A stretch of 64,000 nucleotides of DNA from Cordilura impudica (taxonomy: Eukaryota > Arthropoda > Insecta > Diptera > Scathophagidae): contig OY821520.1 of assembly GCA_963682025.1 (NCBI GenBank), positions 241,201,414-241,265,413 on the forward strand, given 5' to 3'. The notes under the pieces were generated by a model. The model did no database searches. It was not told the DNA's origin and worked only from the letters and a program-made list of their open reading frames with translations. Position 1 is the first letter of the stretch, and each line of letters starts with the position of its first letter. This document shows, in pieces, positions 38,080-48,927 of the stretch. The position numbers and the translations under genes are program-made.

Positions 38080-39577
38080 TAACAGTTCTAACATGTATCT
38101 CTTGGAGTAATTATTCTCTTCTTGTAACACTCTTACTTCTTTGAAATTAGGTATATGTCCAGTTTTAGTAGAGTGGGCCGCTAAGGCAGTTTTTTGTTTT
38201 GAGTGCTTTGTGATCCGATTTGTGTGAAGAAATTCTAGTCTTAAGTTTAGTTTTTGTTGTCCCAACATATACTTTGTCGCATACGTTGGTACCGCCACCG
38301 TTGCAGCTAATCTCGTAAATTAAATTTGATTTTTCCTCGTTTTGCTAAATAATGTGTTTACCGTATTATGAGTTTTCAGCGTTAATTGGTACTTTTCTTT
38401 GTTATATGTGTCAGAATTTTTGAATCTTTCGGATAGTCCGGGTACATAAGCTATAGATTTGTAAATTTTTGGTGAAGTTTGTTTTTTTGTGTAATTATCA
38501 TTTTTCGATGTGACGTGTTCCAATAAATCGTCAATGGTTTTCTTGGGGAACTCATTCTTCCTAAGTATATCTATAATTTTTAATTTGTTTTTATGGTGAA
38601 ATTCATCGTCACTTACTCCTAAAACTATTCTTATAAAATTCGTCGCAGTTCTAATAATGATTCTTCTGGGGTGTTTTGAATAAAAATTAATCAATCTTCC
38701 AGATGATGTTGGTTTTTGGTACCAAGTTTCCTTGTCTAATAACTACCGCATCTAAATATGAAAGTTTGTTGCCACTTTCCTTTTCAATCGTAAATTATAT
38801 TTGTCTGTTGAAAGAGTTTAAAACTTTTAAGGTGCTATCCATTTCGTCAAATTTTAATATTCCAAACAAATCTTCAACAGATTTTGTAAATTTTCTTGGT
38901 TTTATTTTCATTATATCTATCGAAAAATTCAGTAGTTCCTCCATTACGATGTCTGCTATTACTGGTGAGGCAGGTGATCCCATCGGCATTCCCTTACGTT
39001 GTTCATATCTTCTGTCGTCATATTTAAAATATCGTGTATCTCTTATACAGAAAGTCAAGATGTCTATGAATAATTGTTTAGGTATGTTAGTGTACTTCTC
39101 CAAAGTATTCCATTTACCCTAAATAGTCCTCAGTGCTAGGTTTAGAGGAATGCTGGAAAATAGTGATATTACGTCAAACGATATAAGTACTTCGTCTTCT
39201 TCGATATTTGTGGCATTAATCCGAGATTTAAAGTCAATAGCATCCTTAACGTTATATTCCGAATCTTTTGTCAGATTTTTTAAAATATTAACCATGTACT
39301 TACAAAGTTCGCATGCCGGTGAATTTATAGATTGGTCGGAGAGGTGTTCCAACTTTATGGATTTTCTGTAACCCATATCTCCGTGAGGCTACGGCTGTTT
39401 TAGTAATTAATTTATTTCTTTCAATATTGGAAATTAGTCTTAAACTAAATAATTTATCAACTAATAAGTTGTTCTTCGTTGGTAGGCTTGATGTGGGATC
39501 TTTCTTTAGTCTTTGATAAGTGCACATATCACTTAAAATGTCTTTCATTTTGTTTATATAGTCTTCTTTGTTCATTG
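38080..39577 (-). pseudogene. Penelope-like RT and GIY-YIG coding pieces
   Basis: Frames in order on the minus strand: 39575 'NKEDYINKMKDILSDM...YGLQKIHKVGTPLRPI'; 39376 'DEVLISFDVISLFSSIP' (the first catalytic Asp motif); 39103 'RKGMPMGSPASPVIADIVME', the hallmark RT segment; 38694 'INFYSKHPRRIIIRTATNF' linker. Near 38310 'SCNGGGTNVCDKVYVGTT' begins the GIY-YIG fold and 'ALAAHSTKTGHIPNF' follows after a frameshift. The catalytic 'DD' of the RT fingers-palm is lost between pieces. Dead copy. Confidence 0.87.
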
Positions 39578-40263
39578 CTACAGTTTTGTTCCCTTTGTCG
39601 CACTTAAAATTAGTATATCCTTATTTTTATCCAAAAATTTTCGCGATTGTCCCACTGTGTCAAGTATTAATGTGTCTTTTTGATTTAACTTCGATATATG
39701 TGTAACATTTTCACCATCAGCTATACATTTGAACAAAGGGAATGTAGTTCTCTTATAAGGTAGTGAGTGTTTTGGTCCTAATGAAAGTAACCAACTAATA
39801 TTTGTTGGTATATTTTTGTTCGTTGTATTGACGAACCAATCTATGTTGTTGTTTATTTTATTCTCTTTATTGTATTCTTTCTTTAATCTCTATAGTTTTC
39901 TTATGTGTCTAGTTTTATTGTCTGATTCAAGCCTCTCATATAATATTCTCTCACTCTCAATTATAATGGTAAGTCTTGTTCGTCTAATAATGTTGATATT
40001 ACTTTGAGTGTCTTTGCTAATTGTTCTCTGTTAAAATTAATTTGTCTGTGTTTGTGCTGTATAAGTATACTTATAGGTTTAAAATTTTATGTGGAAATTG
40101 TAAATATATTTATCCAGCTCATTTTTCGAGTTTGGCGCTATTTTGTTGTTTATCTTAAAAAAGTTATATACTTGTTTCGTCGCATTATGTATAAATTTTG
40201 GTATTATACCCACTTAGCTAGTGCTTTATTGTGTTTATAATCAGCCCTGTTCTTGAAACATTA

Positions 40264-40560
40264 TTGATGTGTAAACATCTATACGCGCAGGGGGGTAAAT
40301 TTCTATTTCACAATACAATCACAAAAACAGCGTAACTTATATCGGTGTGAGCTGAAGGAGATAACGCTGTGTGACTTATGATTGTATTGGTGAAAAACTA
40401 TTTTCAGGAGAAACTGTTCATGGGCAATTACCCAATGCATTCGAAATTGGAATTGTGGTAGGAGAGACAAACCTAAGTAACTCGTGTTTTTAACACTTTT
40501 GTTTATTGTTTGTAACATTCTATTTTAATAAATTTCACTTTTATTATTTTTATATTTAAT
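40264..40560 (+). repeat. Dispersed repeat family C, left end
   Basis: Starts TGATGTGTAAACATCTATAC, then 'gcgcaggggggtaaatt' and 'cacaatacaatcacaaaaac'. The far end typical of the family is not found, so this is a truncated copy. Confidence 0.7.
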
Positions 40561-40919
40561 TAATAAACACAATAACTATCGCTTGCTACCACTCAAAAAA
40601 TCTCACAAATCTCACAAAATCATACAAATTTATACAAACATCTGATTTCGAGTTGCCAACTTCAAAAAATAAAACAGATGTTAACTTTGTAGCCAGATTG
40701 TTAAACCAGGGATACCGGAGCTTTCAAATGAAGTGAACTGCTGAAAACAGTATAGAACAATTCGTAAATTTAAATTAAATTTTTTTTATAACATTTTAGA
40801 TTCTGGTTAATGTTTGCAAAAATTAATTATGCCTATATGATTATATTGTGTTTTATTTAAAAACTATTTTTTCTTCATATAGAAAATTGAATAGTTTAGA
40901 TTTCTTCTAATAATTTAAA
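40561..40919. other. AT-rich spacer, no gene
   Basis: Short phrase repetition ('ctcacaaa', 'catacaaa') near 40600; otherwise nothing recognisable. Confidence 0.5.
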
Positions 40920-41300
40920 CAAGCAGATTCCAGCCCTCGAAATTCGAATGCAAATTCTAGGAAATTTTATTTTTTCATTAAATGAAGACCCTAAAGGTAT
41001 GCTAATCAATTAAAGCCAATTCACAAATCAACACAAAAAAAAAAACAAACTCATTTTTATTACAAACACATTAACAAATTTAATAAACACACACATAGCA
41101 TTGTATAATTTTATGTATGTGTTAGTAGCAAATATAAATGCAATTTACTCAAAATAAAGGAAAAAATTTAAAAATCTGTAAATCTGCAAAACGGCTAAAA
41201 AGAAATACCTTTCAAATAATATAGTTTGATCAAAATCGGGCTAAAACGGTGGAAGAAAATATCGGTCACAAGAAATCGCCTAGCCTATTAATATTATAGA
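40920..41300 (-). mobile_element. Non-autonomous Helitron, family B, copy 3
   Basis: 381 bp, inverted relative to 33809-34183. Begins (minus strand) TCTATAATATTAATAGG at 41300. The hairpin TTCGAATTTCGAG lies close to the end, which reads CTTG instead of CTAG. High similarity over the whole length. Confidence 0.88.
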
Positions 41301-41342
41301 TGAGTTCATCATTTAATAAGAATTCTAGCCTTTGAATATTTT

Positions 41343-42477
41343 TGATGTGTATCTATACGCGCAGGGGGTAAAATTGTATTTCACAATACAATCGCAAAAA
41401 CAGCGTAACACATCGGTGTGAGCTGAAGTGTAAATCGGTGTGATTATATTTGTGAAAAAATTATGATATGTTCTTTTCTAAACATTTTCCAATTGTCTTT
41501 CAAAAAACATCAATTGTATTTCAGAAAACATCAATTGTATTTCAGAAACCATCAATATAATTTCAGAAAACATCAATTGAATTTCAGAAAACATCAATAG
41601 AATTTCAGAAAACATCACTTGAATTTCAGAAAACATAAACAGAATTTCAGAAGACATCAATATAATTTCAGAAAACATCATTTGAGTTTCAGAAAACATC
41701 AATTGAATTTCAGAAAACATCAATAGAATTTCAGAAAACATCAATTGTATTTCAGAAACCATCAATATAATTTCAGAAAACATCATTTGAATTTCAAAAA
41801 ACATAAATAGAATTTCAGAAAACATCAATATAATTTCAGAAAACATCATTCGAGTTTCAGAAAACATCAATTGAATTTCAGAAAGCATCAATAGAATTTC
41901 AGAAAACATCAATTGTATTTCAGAAACCATCAATATAATTTCAGAAAACATCATTTGAATTTCAGAAAACATAAATTGAATTTCAGAAAACATCAATATA
42001 ATTTCAGAAAACATCATTCGATCAATTGTATTTCAGAAACCATCAATATAATTTCAGAAAACATCATTTGAATGCAGAAAACATAAATAGAATTTCAGAA
42101 AACATCTATAAAATTTCAGAAAACATCAATTGAATTTCAGAAAACATAAATAGAATTTCAGAAAACATAAATAGAATTTCAGAAAATATCAATTGAATTT
42201 CAAAAAGCATTATTTGAATTGCTGAGAACATTAATTGTATTTCAGAAAACGTCAATAGAATTTCAAAAAGCATCATTTGAATTGCTGAAAACATTAATTG
42301 TGTATCAGAAAACATCAATTGAATTTCAGAAAACATCGATTGCATTTCAGAAAACATCAATTGAATTTCAGAAAACAGCATAATCGACTTATTTTTTATG
42401 CACTGGAAAATATGATGTTGATGTTTTCTTTAATTATTAGATGTTTACACATCTCCCTTGTGATCGGACTCACATGA
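41343..42477 (+). mobile_element. Dispersed repeat family C with an expanded minisatellite
   Basis: Left end TGATGTGTATCTATACGC; right end 'agatgtttacacatctccct' then 'tgtgatcggactcacatga'. These are the same two ends as the compact 240-bp copy at 51233-51472. The 1,135-bp size difference is due to the 21-bp repeat array inside. A short terminal inverted repeat (TGATGTG) and an internal inverted motif (GATGTGTAAACATCT) mark both arms. No protein-coding capacity beyond the repeat. Confidence 0.75.
41480..42385 (-). repeat. 21-bp minisatellite, about 43 units
   Basis: Unit on the plus strand approximately 'atttcagaaaacatcaattg' plus one base. Because the unit is 21 bp, it stays in frame on the minus strand and spells a seven-residue repeat (F-S-E-I-Q/L-L-M) in frames of 179 and 91 codons. 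Higher-order similarity among blocks of about 270 bp suggests unequal exchange. Nothing indicates translation. Confidence 0.9.
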
Positions 42478-42775
42478 TTTTTTTTAATAAGAATGAATTT
42501 GAAATAATATGAAATTGAAATTTTGGGTTTCTTGAAAACTCAAATTTTATATTTTCGAAGTATTTTTCGAAATCATATTTTTTATTGTCAAAGGACATAT
42601 GGACAAAGGACATATGGTTTATCTTCAGAACCATATGTTATCTAGAAACCGCGGTGCCATATGGTTCTTTAGTCACTTTCACAAAAAAACCTTAAGTAAT
42701 TTTTGCATTTTGTCCTTAAGATTATAAAGTAATTAAAAAAAAATATTTTCTTTTAAAATAACATTTTACTTGTTC
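42478..42775. other. AT-rich spacer with 'ggacatatgg' doublet
   Basis: The phrase 'ggacatatggacaaaggacatatgg' repeats the 10-mer ggacatatgg near 42592-42620, with palindromic catatg cores. Nothing else recognised. Confidence 0.45.
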
Positions 42776-43562
42776 ATTATACCCTATACCACTATGTGGT
42801 TTGGGTATAATGACTTTGTGCTGCTGTTTGTAACAACCAAAAATATTTGACCTAGACCCATCTTTAATTATACCGATCGAATCAGAATCACTTTCTGAGT
42901 TGATTTAACAATGTCCGTCCGTCCGTCCGTCCGTCCGTCCGTCCGTCCGTCTGTGTGTCCATGTAAAGCTTGTAATCAAACTGCAGGTCGCAAATATGAA
43001 TATATTTTGACGAAATTTGGTATATAAGCTTTTATCGGCCATGGGATGAACGCTATTGAAATTGGTGAGAATCGGTCCATGTTCAGACCTAGCCCCCATA
43101 CAAATTACCCATATGAAATCGACATAAATTGCCATAAGATCCAAATTGTCATATAGATCTTACTCAAATTGGGTTTGTATGCGTTCATTACATCCACTAA
43201 TGAGTAGTCCAAAAATGATCCCTTTGACCCCATATAGAGCTGCTTCCCGATCTTCACTTAAATCTATTAAAAAACAAAAATATTGCACTGATTCTTCTCA
43301 AATTTTGTTTGTACATATTTTTGCAAAATACAAGAGACTTTACCAAACATGATCAGGATCGGTCCATTTTTGGACCTAGTCCCTTTATAGATATGAACTT
43401 TTTCATATCTGCAGCCAAAAAAATTAATAAAAATCCCACTCAAATTTGGTTTTTGCTTATTTTAAATGTCCAGTTAGTTGGGCCTAAGAGATAGGGTTTC
43501 TAAACGCATGGTATAGGGTATCGTATAGTCGGTCTAGACCGACTATAATTTTCTTACTTGTT
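42776..43562 (-). repeat. Dispersed repeat family E, full reverse copy, with (GTCC)n expansion
   Basis: Reverse complement of the copy at 28735-29530. It contains the 24-bp perfect palindrome at 43524-43547 and the 'ggtatagggtat' subterminal inverted motif. The internal tract is expanded to about eight GTCC units plus variants (42911-42961), against three or so units in the other copy, so microsatellite growth occurred inside the repeat. Confidence 0.82.
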
Positions 43563-44413
43563 TAAGGTGTGTTTACACCATGTGTATTTTCCATGTGTAA
43601 ATTCAGTTTTACGATCCATACGTAATTCCGTGTGTGTGTCAAAATTGCCGTTTTACATACGATTCATAATTTTTGCGTTCAAACGTACATATGTATTTCC
43701 GTATGACATAACCTCTAAATGTAAACAACAGCTGATTTAATTTATGAATTTACAAAAAATTATTGTTAAAAATAAAGTTATATATTTTATATATTTTTTA
43801 ATTGTTAACTAGAGGACCCCTGCTGCTCCGCAGCATTATATTATATTATATTAATTTTTATAATATAATACCAAAATTTGCCAAGAGAAATTAACGTACA
43901 GTAATGCCAAAATATGCCAAGAGAAGTTAACGTACAGTAAAAGTAAAGTTGATTGTCCACGCATAACTTTCCTCAAACCCAACGAAGCAGTTAATAGCTC
44001 AAAAGAAGGAGCTTGATCCACTGAGTGTTCTTAGACCTATGTCAACAGCCTACGTTAATTAGAACTCTAGTTATAGAGGTTTGAGAGAAGAAAAATATTG
44101 AAAAAAATCTTGAATGCAAAGTTTATTCAAAAATTCTTTTAATATATAAGATTAATATTAAACAATTTATTTTTCTCTCAATATTAATCTTTATAATTTA
44201 CTCTGTTTTTCTTTCGCACAAACAGTGTTGTATTTTCATATGTTTATCTTGCCAAAATAGAACCTGCTCTAATTGAAAAATTTACATATGTCTTGCAAAA
44301 TGTGTTGTACATAAACAATGTTTGAAAGGGTTCACACTATGTGTACAAATTACACGTGCTAAAAAAATACGAAAAACACGATCAAAACACGTAGTGTGAA
44401 CGCAGCTTTAATT
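43563..44413. mobile_element. MITE-like element with 'GTTYACAC' ends, carrying a Helitron
   Basis: The left end 'aggtgtgtttacaccatgtg' and the reversed right end 'agctgcgttcacactacgtg' match at 15 of 20 positions. The interior is non-coding AT-rich DNA, and Helitron A copy 2 lies inside. Weak terminal similarity and no clear target duplication keep confidence moderate. Confidence 0.45.
43809..44151 (-). mobile_element. Non-autonomous Helitron, family A, copy 2
   Basis: 343 bp on the minus strand: starts TCTTATAT at 44151, ends CCTCTAG at 43809, with A before and T after. The hairpin TGCTGC-GGA-GCAGCA is conserved. Nearly collinear with 26241-26587. Confidence 0.92.
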
Positions 44414-45125
44414 GTTTTTGTTCTTCAATTTCATTTAATTAAGAATTACTTCTCTTTTTGAAATAAGTTAGGCATCACCAAAGAAAATTCGAAAATCAAA
44501 TAAATTGGATTTGACTGGCATCACTACTGTTTCGAACATAAACAAAGTTGTGGCAGTCGAATGCAAAAAAAAAAAAATAAAAATATGTGATTTGAGTTAA
44601 ATATTATTTCAAATTCCTTTATTCGTAATAATTAGTACATAAAGAATCTATGTTATAATTGAAAAAATTATAATGGGAAATAGATTGTGCAAAAAAAAGT
44701 TTTTATTATAGTTATAGAACAATATCATCTCCAAAAGTGTTATTTATTAACATTGACTACTGATAACGATTTTTTTTTAAATCAACGCAAAATGTAGACG
44801 TTTTTTAAAATAGTTTTTTTTTCATAAAATCAATGTCTAAATTTTTTAAAATAATGACAAGGTTCAATAAAAAAACATGTTAGAATTTAAATATCAATTG
44901 TTTTTTTTTATATCTCAACACCAGTGTATTAGAAAAAAGGCATTTGTTTTGATTTCACAAAACATTTTCTGTGAATTAAAACAAGAAAAAATTTTCTTAT
45001 TGAAATCATAGAACAGCAAAAAACTCGTAAATTTAAGTATTTTTTCATTTACGTGTTTTTTTTTGTGATAGTGGTTTCAAGAACAGGGGTGAATATTTAC
45101 CGATGATATTGGTGGTATTTTTGTT
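44414..45125. other. AT-rich spacer, no gene
   Basis: Nothing recognisable. Confidence 0.5.
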
Positions 45126-46034
45126 TAGGTTTATTATATTCACTTCACAACTAAGAAAAAATGTAGTTAGTTCACAATTAAGAAAAATGTGGGATAACTA
45201 TACCTCTTATTTATTTGTTTACATATACAACTATTAAAAATTTAAATACCTTCACTGTTAAATTTATACCCAGTTCACAACTAAAAATGTGAGTAACTAT
45301 AAATCATATTTATATGTCAGATATCAAAGAAATAAACAATCCTATTTTAGCATGCCAACAATGCATTTGATTTGTCATTAAATATGAACATGTTTCACAA
45401 TGTGTCATATAACTAAATATAGATTTTTGATAAGAAGTACGTAACTGATAAGAAGTATATAACTGATAAGGAGCACATAACTGATAAGAAGTACATAAGA
45501 AGAAATATATAAAAAACGCTAATCATTTATAGTTTTTTTTCTACTTAATCAACATTAAATTAAATTTTATCATTTTCAACATTATAGAGCCACAACATAA
45601 GCCCATAATAGTAGTCAACTACATAGACATACAACTAATCCTAATATGGAAATTGCAACAAAAATAGTGTACTCTGAATGCAATTTAATTGTGGAAGGAG
45701 CAAATAATTTCGAGTTGCACTATTTAGACTGCGATGGAAATATTCATAAAGAACGTGAAGATAATCGATCACCATCCCAGAACTTATTTTCTGCAACGGT
45801 CAATTTATGTTCTGCAACGGTCAATTGGTCGATGTCGAAATTCCAGAAATGATTGATTTCGATTATGATGATGAAGAACCTAAGGAGTGCCTATCAATCA
45901 CATATATAGAAGAAGAAGAAACAGAAATACCTAGCAACCAAATTGGTATATTAAATACAGGAGATTATCTTTTATCTGAACCACAATCAGAGCATACACC
46001 CAATTTGAAGTGGCATTCTCCCGAGAGGTTATCT

Positions 46035-46812
46035 CAGCCATGGCCAAACTGCGACCCGCGGGCTCTATACGGCCCGCCAACATATTTTTTATGGCCCGCC
46101 GTGTATAATAAAAAAAACATAGTTTAGTAGCTTAGTTAATAAAAACTCTAAAATTGATGTTTTTTATTTTACAAAACAGAACAAAATTAATTTTCTAGTA
46201 CAATTTATAGAAAAAACTTTAAAACTTCCTAATAGTATCATTGAGAGGTGTTTTTTGTATTGCATCAATATTGAACTTGAAACAGAAACTTGGGGTACAA
46301 AAAGAAAATAAATACATACTTGAAACTAAATGAAACGAAAGATTGGAACTAAACGAAACTAAAATTTCGGAACTTGGAAGTTGGAATGGAATTAGACAAA
46401 AAGAATATTAAAATTTGGAACTTGGAATAAAAAAAGTATAAAAACTAAAAGAAAAATACTTTAATATTCGAAATCTGGGAAAAGAAAAATTTTGGTTATA
46501 TTTGGATTAACATACATTTGCGAACAAAAGTTCCCTACAATGAACCAAAATAAAAGTCCATCGCGATCTAGGATAAGTGATGAACATTTGTATACAATAC
46601 TAAGAATTTCAGCAAGTAATTTTGATGCAGATATTGAAAAATTAATCACCAATTGTAAACAACTATTTTTATCACAATAAATAAAGATTTTCTAATTAAT
46701 TTTGACTATCTAGTTACTAAAAATTTAAATTAAATTTATTTCAGCTTTTCAGAAAAAAAATTTTTTGGCCCCCGAGTAATGGCCCGTTAGTCGAAAACTT
46801 TGGCCATGGCTG
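46035..46812 (+). mobile_element. hAT transposon 4, internally deleted (GTF2IRD2-like)
   Basis: 778 bp with 14-bp inverted ends CAGCCATGGCCAAA. 8-bp target duplications GGTTATCT (46027-46034) and GGATATCT (46813-46820) differ at one position. Only the transposase C-terminus remains (see 46492-46680). It lies inside element D ORF 1. Confidence 0.92.
46492..46680 (+). pseudogene. hAT element 4 transposase, C-terminal remnant
   Basis: About 60 codons: 'GLTYICEQKFPTMNQNKSPS' then 'RSRISDEHLYTILRIS'. This is the dimerisation end typical of GTF2IRD2/FAM200-type hAT transposases ('...YxCEQxFSxMxxNKxxHRSRLxDEHL...'). The catalytic core is deleted. The copy could only be mobilised in trans. Confidence 0.87.
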
Positions 46813-47037
46813 GGATATCTGATACTCAACTAAATGAAATTTACCGACAAAATGAAAGTTTGATAGAGTATATGTATACAAACTTTATAAGAATATAACA
46901 TATATTCTTAATTTGTAAATATTAGAATAATTTTTATATACATGTACATATCCGTGTCTTTTTAATAAATAATTATATAAAAAAATAAATAAACAATTAT
47001 AAAACATTGATTTCATTTAATTTTAGGATATAAATTA

Positions 47038-47340
47038 CAGAACTTTTTACTAATGATGTACTAGATTCATTAGTAAGTTTGATCGAAGCAGTTCAACAAC
47101 CAAAAACAGAAATAAGAAATGGATTTTTTAAATGCATTAAACAACTCGGAAAACGTATCTGGAGAAGGCTTCACCAGAGTAGCCAACTTAAAAATTGGTT
47201 ATCCCTATACAATAACTGAATGCAAAAATTGAAGGATACAGAATTTGGTCCTATCACTTTAAATTTAGACTATAAAGAGGATAATAAGATATGGATATTT
47301 TTACCTATACGTCTCAGCGATCTTTTTCCAACGAAGAACC
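47038..47340 (+). pseudogene. Element D ORF 2 region, two overlapping coding-like frames
   Basis: Frame X runs from an acceptor-like site (aaattacag, 47032-47040) to a stop at 47217-47219 and includes 'LFTNDVLDSLVSLIEAVQQ'. Frame Y starts at ATG 47119 ('MDFLNALNNSENVSGEGF', then 'ANLKIGYPYTITEC') and, after one missing A near 47230, continues 'DTEFGPITLNLDY' and 'IWIFLPIRLSDLFP'. Frame Y reads like a small beta-rich domain, with 'EFGPxIxLxL...xxFLPxR' patterns I associate only vaguely with insect hypothetical proteins. No firm identity. Confidence 0.4.
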
Positions 47341-47374
47341 CCATTTAAAAAACTCAATGACAATAAAATAAACA

Positions 47375-47600
47375 AAAAAATTAGTAAAATAATTGTTTTT
47401 ATTTATGTCAAACATATACGAAAATTCCTATAAACCAAACCATTGCCAGATATAAAGCTGATCGTTACCAGATATAAAGCTGGTCGTTATCAGATATAAA
47501 GCTGATCGTTAGCAGATATCAATAATTACAATAAACAGTATAGATAATAAATTGTCAAAAGATGTTGTAAATACGAGGAAATAATAATAAAGGAAAAAAC
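47375..47600 (+). repeat. Element D tail with 22-bp repeats
   Basis: Near-identical to 33416-33620: 'acatatacgaaaattcctat', four 22-bp units, 'caataaacagtata'. Confidence 0.75.
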
Positions 47601-47769
47601 TACAAAAATATTAAATTAAATGAAATAGGTAGAACTTAAGAAAATGTATAAGTGCTGAGTGTGTGTGTATATCAATAGTAAGTTTTCTAAAAAAATTTGT
47701 TTTTTCAGTAAATTTTATAAAAAAAATTTTTTTTTTCAGTAAATTTTTAAGAAAATTAATTTTTTTTCG

Positions 47770-48927
47770 ACAAAGGCCAAAGCACATGTAATGACAATTG
47801 AGCAAAGATTTAGTGTTTGCTGGTTGAATGGCAGATCGGATTTAGTAAAATCAATACTTGCGTCAACAGCATTCACGAACCCAAAGGATGTAGTGGCAAA
47901 ATTAGTCATAGAATAGACAAATGAGTCTAGTGAAAAACAGGTCCTCGCACTTCAACATCGCAATAACAATTCAAAGAGCTTTTCAAACAGAAATAGTTTT
48001 AGTCATTTTAATAACAACCGTGGTAATCATTCTTTCCGTGGCAATATGTACAGTTATGGTAATGGTTAATCTCGAGGTTTTAATCACAATGGGAGTAATA
48101 ATTATAATCGAAATAATTATCAATCGTACGATAATTTCACTCATAACAACGATAATTTCACTCATAACAACAATAATTTCAATCGTTTAACAATCGACTT
48201 AACTGAAACCATAACAGAAATAATGTCACTAATGGAACCCTGACTTTAAATACGGAGGCCCCTCAGCAGGAAATGTTGGGGGAGACAGATCAAAACTAGT
48301 TTCAGGATATCAACCAATTCCAAAATCTCAATGTATATCATACAAAGCTATTTACAGTTTAAATTTAACTTGTGCAGATTTCATTAATTTAAATTGCATA
48401 GACACAGAGAAATCGTGTAATTTTTTAGTAAATTCACAGGCTGATATTTCGGTAATAAAAATTTCTTTTATAATAGCATATATAAAATTCAATGAAAATG
48501 AAACAATAAATATTACCGGCATAACGACTAGCTTCATTTCGACACTAGGTACAATTCATACAAATATTATTATTCAAAATTATTCAATTTCACAAATGTT
48601 TCACATCGTTAGCGATAACTTTAATATGCCATCAGACGGAATACTAGGGAAAGATTTTTTAAAGACAAAAAGTGCAAGATTAATTATGAGGATATGACAA
48701 TTTCCTTTTGGTCTAACAATAATAATATAAAAATTCCGATTTTGCATGGGACAAGCGATAACAACTGCATAATCCCACCAAGATGTGAAGTTTTTAGAAT
48801 TTTTAAATTAAGGGGAATTACGGAACCAATGTTTGTAGAAGTGATGAAATCTAGGTCTCCAGTGGAAAGTTCTCTAGATTTTAATTATTACAAGACTTCT
48901 GTCTTGTTGGGAAGTTCTTTTATATAA
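47770..48927 (+). pseudogene. Ty3/gypsy-type LTR retrotransposon fragment (gag end to protease)
   Basis: 47770-48240 resembles the C-terminal part of a gypsy-type gag. It is Asn/Arg/Ser-rich, without a clear CCHC knuckle, and has one in-frame stop and a frame change. 48290-48660 carries an aspartic protease-like stretch in which the active-site triad region is altered ('LVNSQADIS' where a DTGA-type motif is expected) and a recognisable 'GILGKDFL' flap-distal motif. A further frame to 48927 covers the segment before the RT ('CIIPPRCEVFRIFKL'). RT, integrase and LTRs are not seen. The copy is dead. Confidence 0.78.

Larger units (their letters stand above)
35265..40240 (-). mobile_element. Penelope-like retroelement, interrupted and decayed
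   Basis: Minus-strand fragments appear in Penelope order. An N-terminal region (about 40240-39580) includes 'WLLSLGPKHSLPYKR'. The reverse transcriptase (about 39575-38795) follows, then a linker (38694-38320), a GIY-YIG endonuclease (about 38320-38080, continuing at 35606-35440) and a 3' region with 'cagaagatgatctgcgaatc' near 35300. Such elements encode RT plus GIY-YIG nuclease and are distinct from LINEs. The hAT element at 35607-38071 splits the endonuclease. Stops and frameshifts are numerous. Confidence 0.88.
45646..46898 (+). pseudogene. Element D ORF 1, unidentified acidic protein, split by hAT element 4
   Basis: Starts 'MEIATKIVYSECNLIVEGA'. After a single-base shift near 45780 it continues through 'LVDVEIPEMIDFDYDDEEP', 'LSITYIEEEETEIPSNQIG' and 'LKWHSPERLS'. 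There the 778-bp hAT derivative and its target duplication interrupt; beyond them the same frame reads 'DTQLNEIYRQNESLIEYMY' to a stop at 46896-46898. An exact 17-bp piece (ttctgcaacggtcaatt) is duplicated 21 bp apart at 45789 and 45810, adding seven codons. Without the insertions it is about 160 residues, acidic, with no recognised domain. Confidence 0.55.
45126..47600 (+). mobile_element. Element D: orphan ORFs framed by two kinds of short repeats
   Basis: Begins 'aggtttattatattcacttc', as the unit at 34192 does. 'ctgataagaagtacataa' repeats follow at 45420-45510, then a leader (acaacataagcccataa, like 33785-33797), ORF D1, ORF D2, and a tail with four 22-bp units (cagatataaagctgatcgtt plus two bases) at 47450-47520. 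The head and tail modules recur at 30.2-34.8 kb. This pattern implies a dispersed mobile or virus-derived unit of about 1.7 kb net, but no transposase, RT or terminal repeats are recognised. Confidence 0.5.

Noticed and set aside
41478..42381. Open frames with a repeated F-S-E-I-Q-L-M heptad, at first sight a repeat protein
   Set aside because: Produced by a 21-bp minisatellite within a mobile repeat; no start context, no unique domains, and frames break where units vary.
41480..42385. CRISPR-like array
   Set aside because: Units are contiguous with no unique spacers, and the genome is clearly eukaryotic.
45126..47600. Element D as an LTR retrotransposon
   Set aside because: Head and tail modules differ, so they are not long terminal repeats, and no RT or integrase is present between them.
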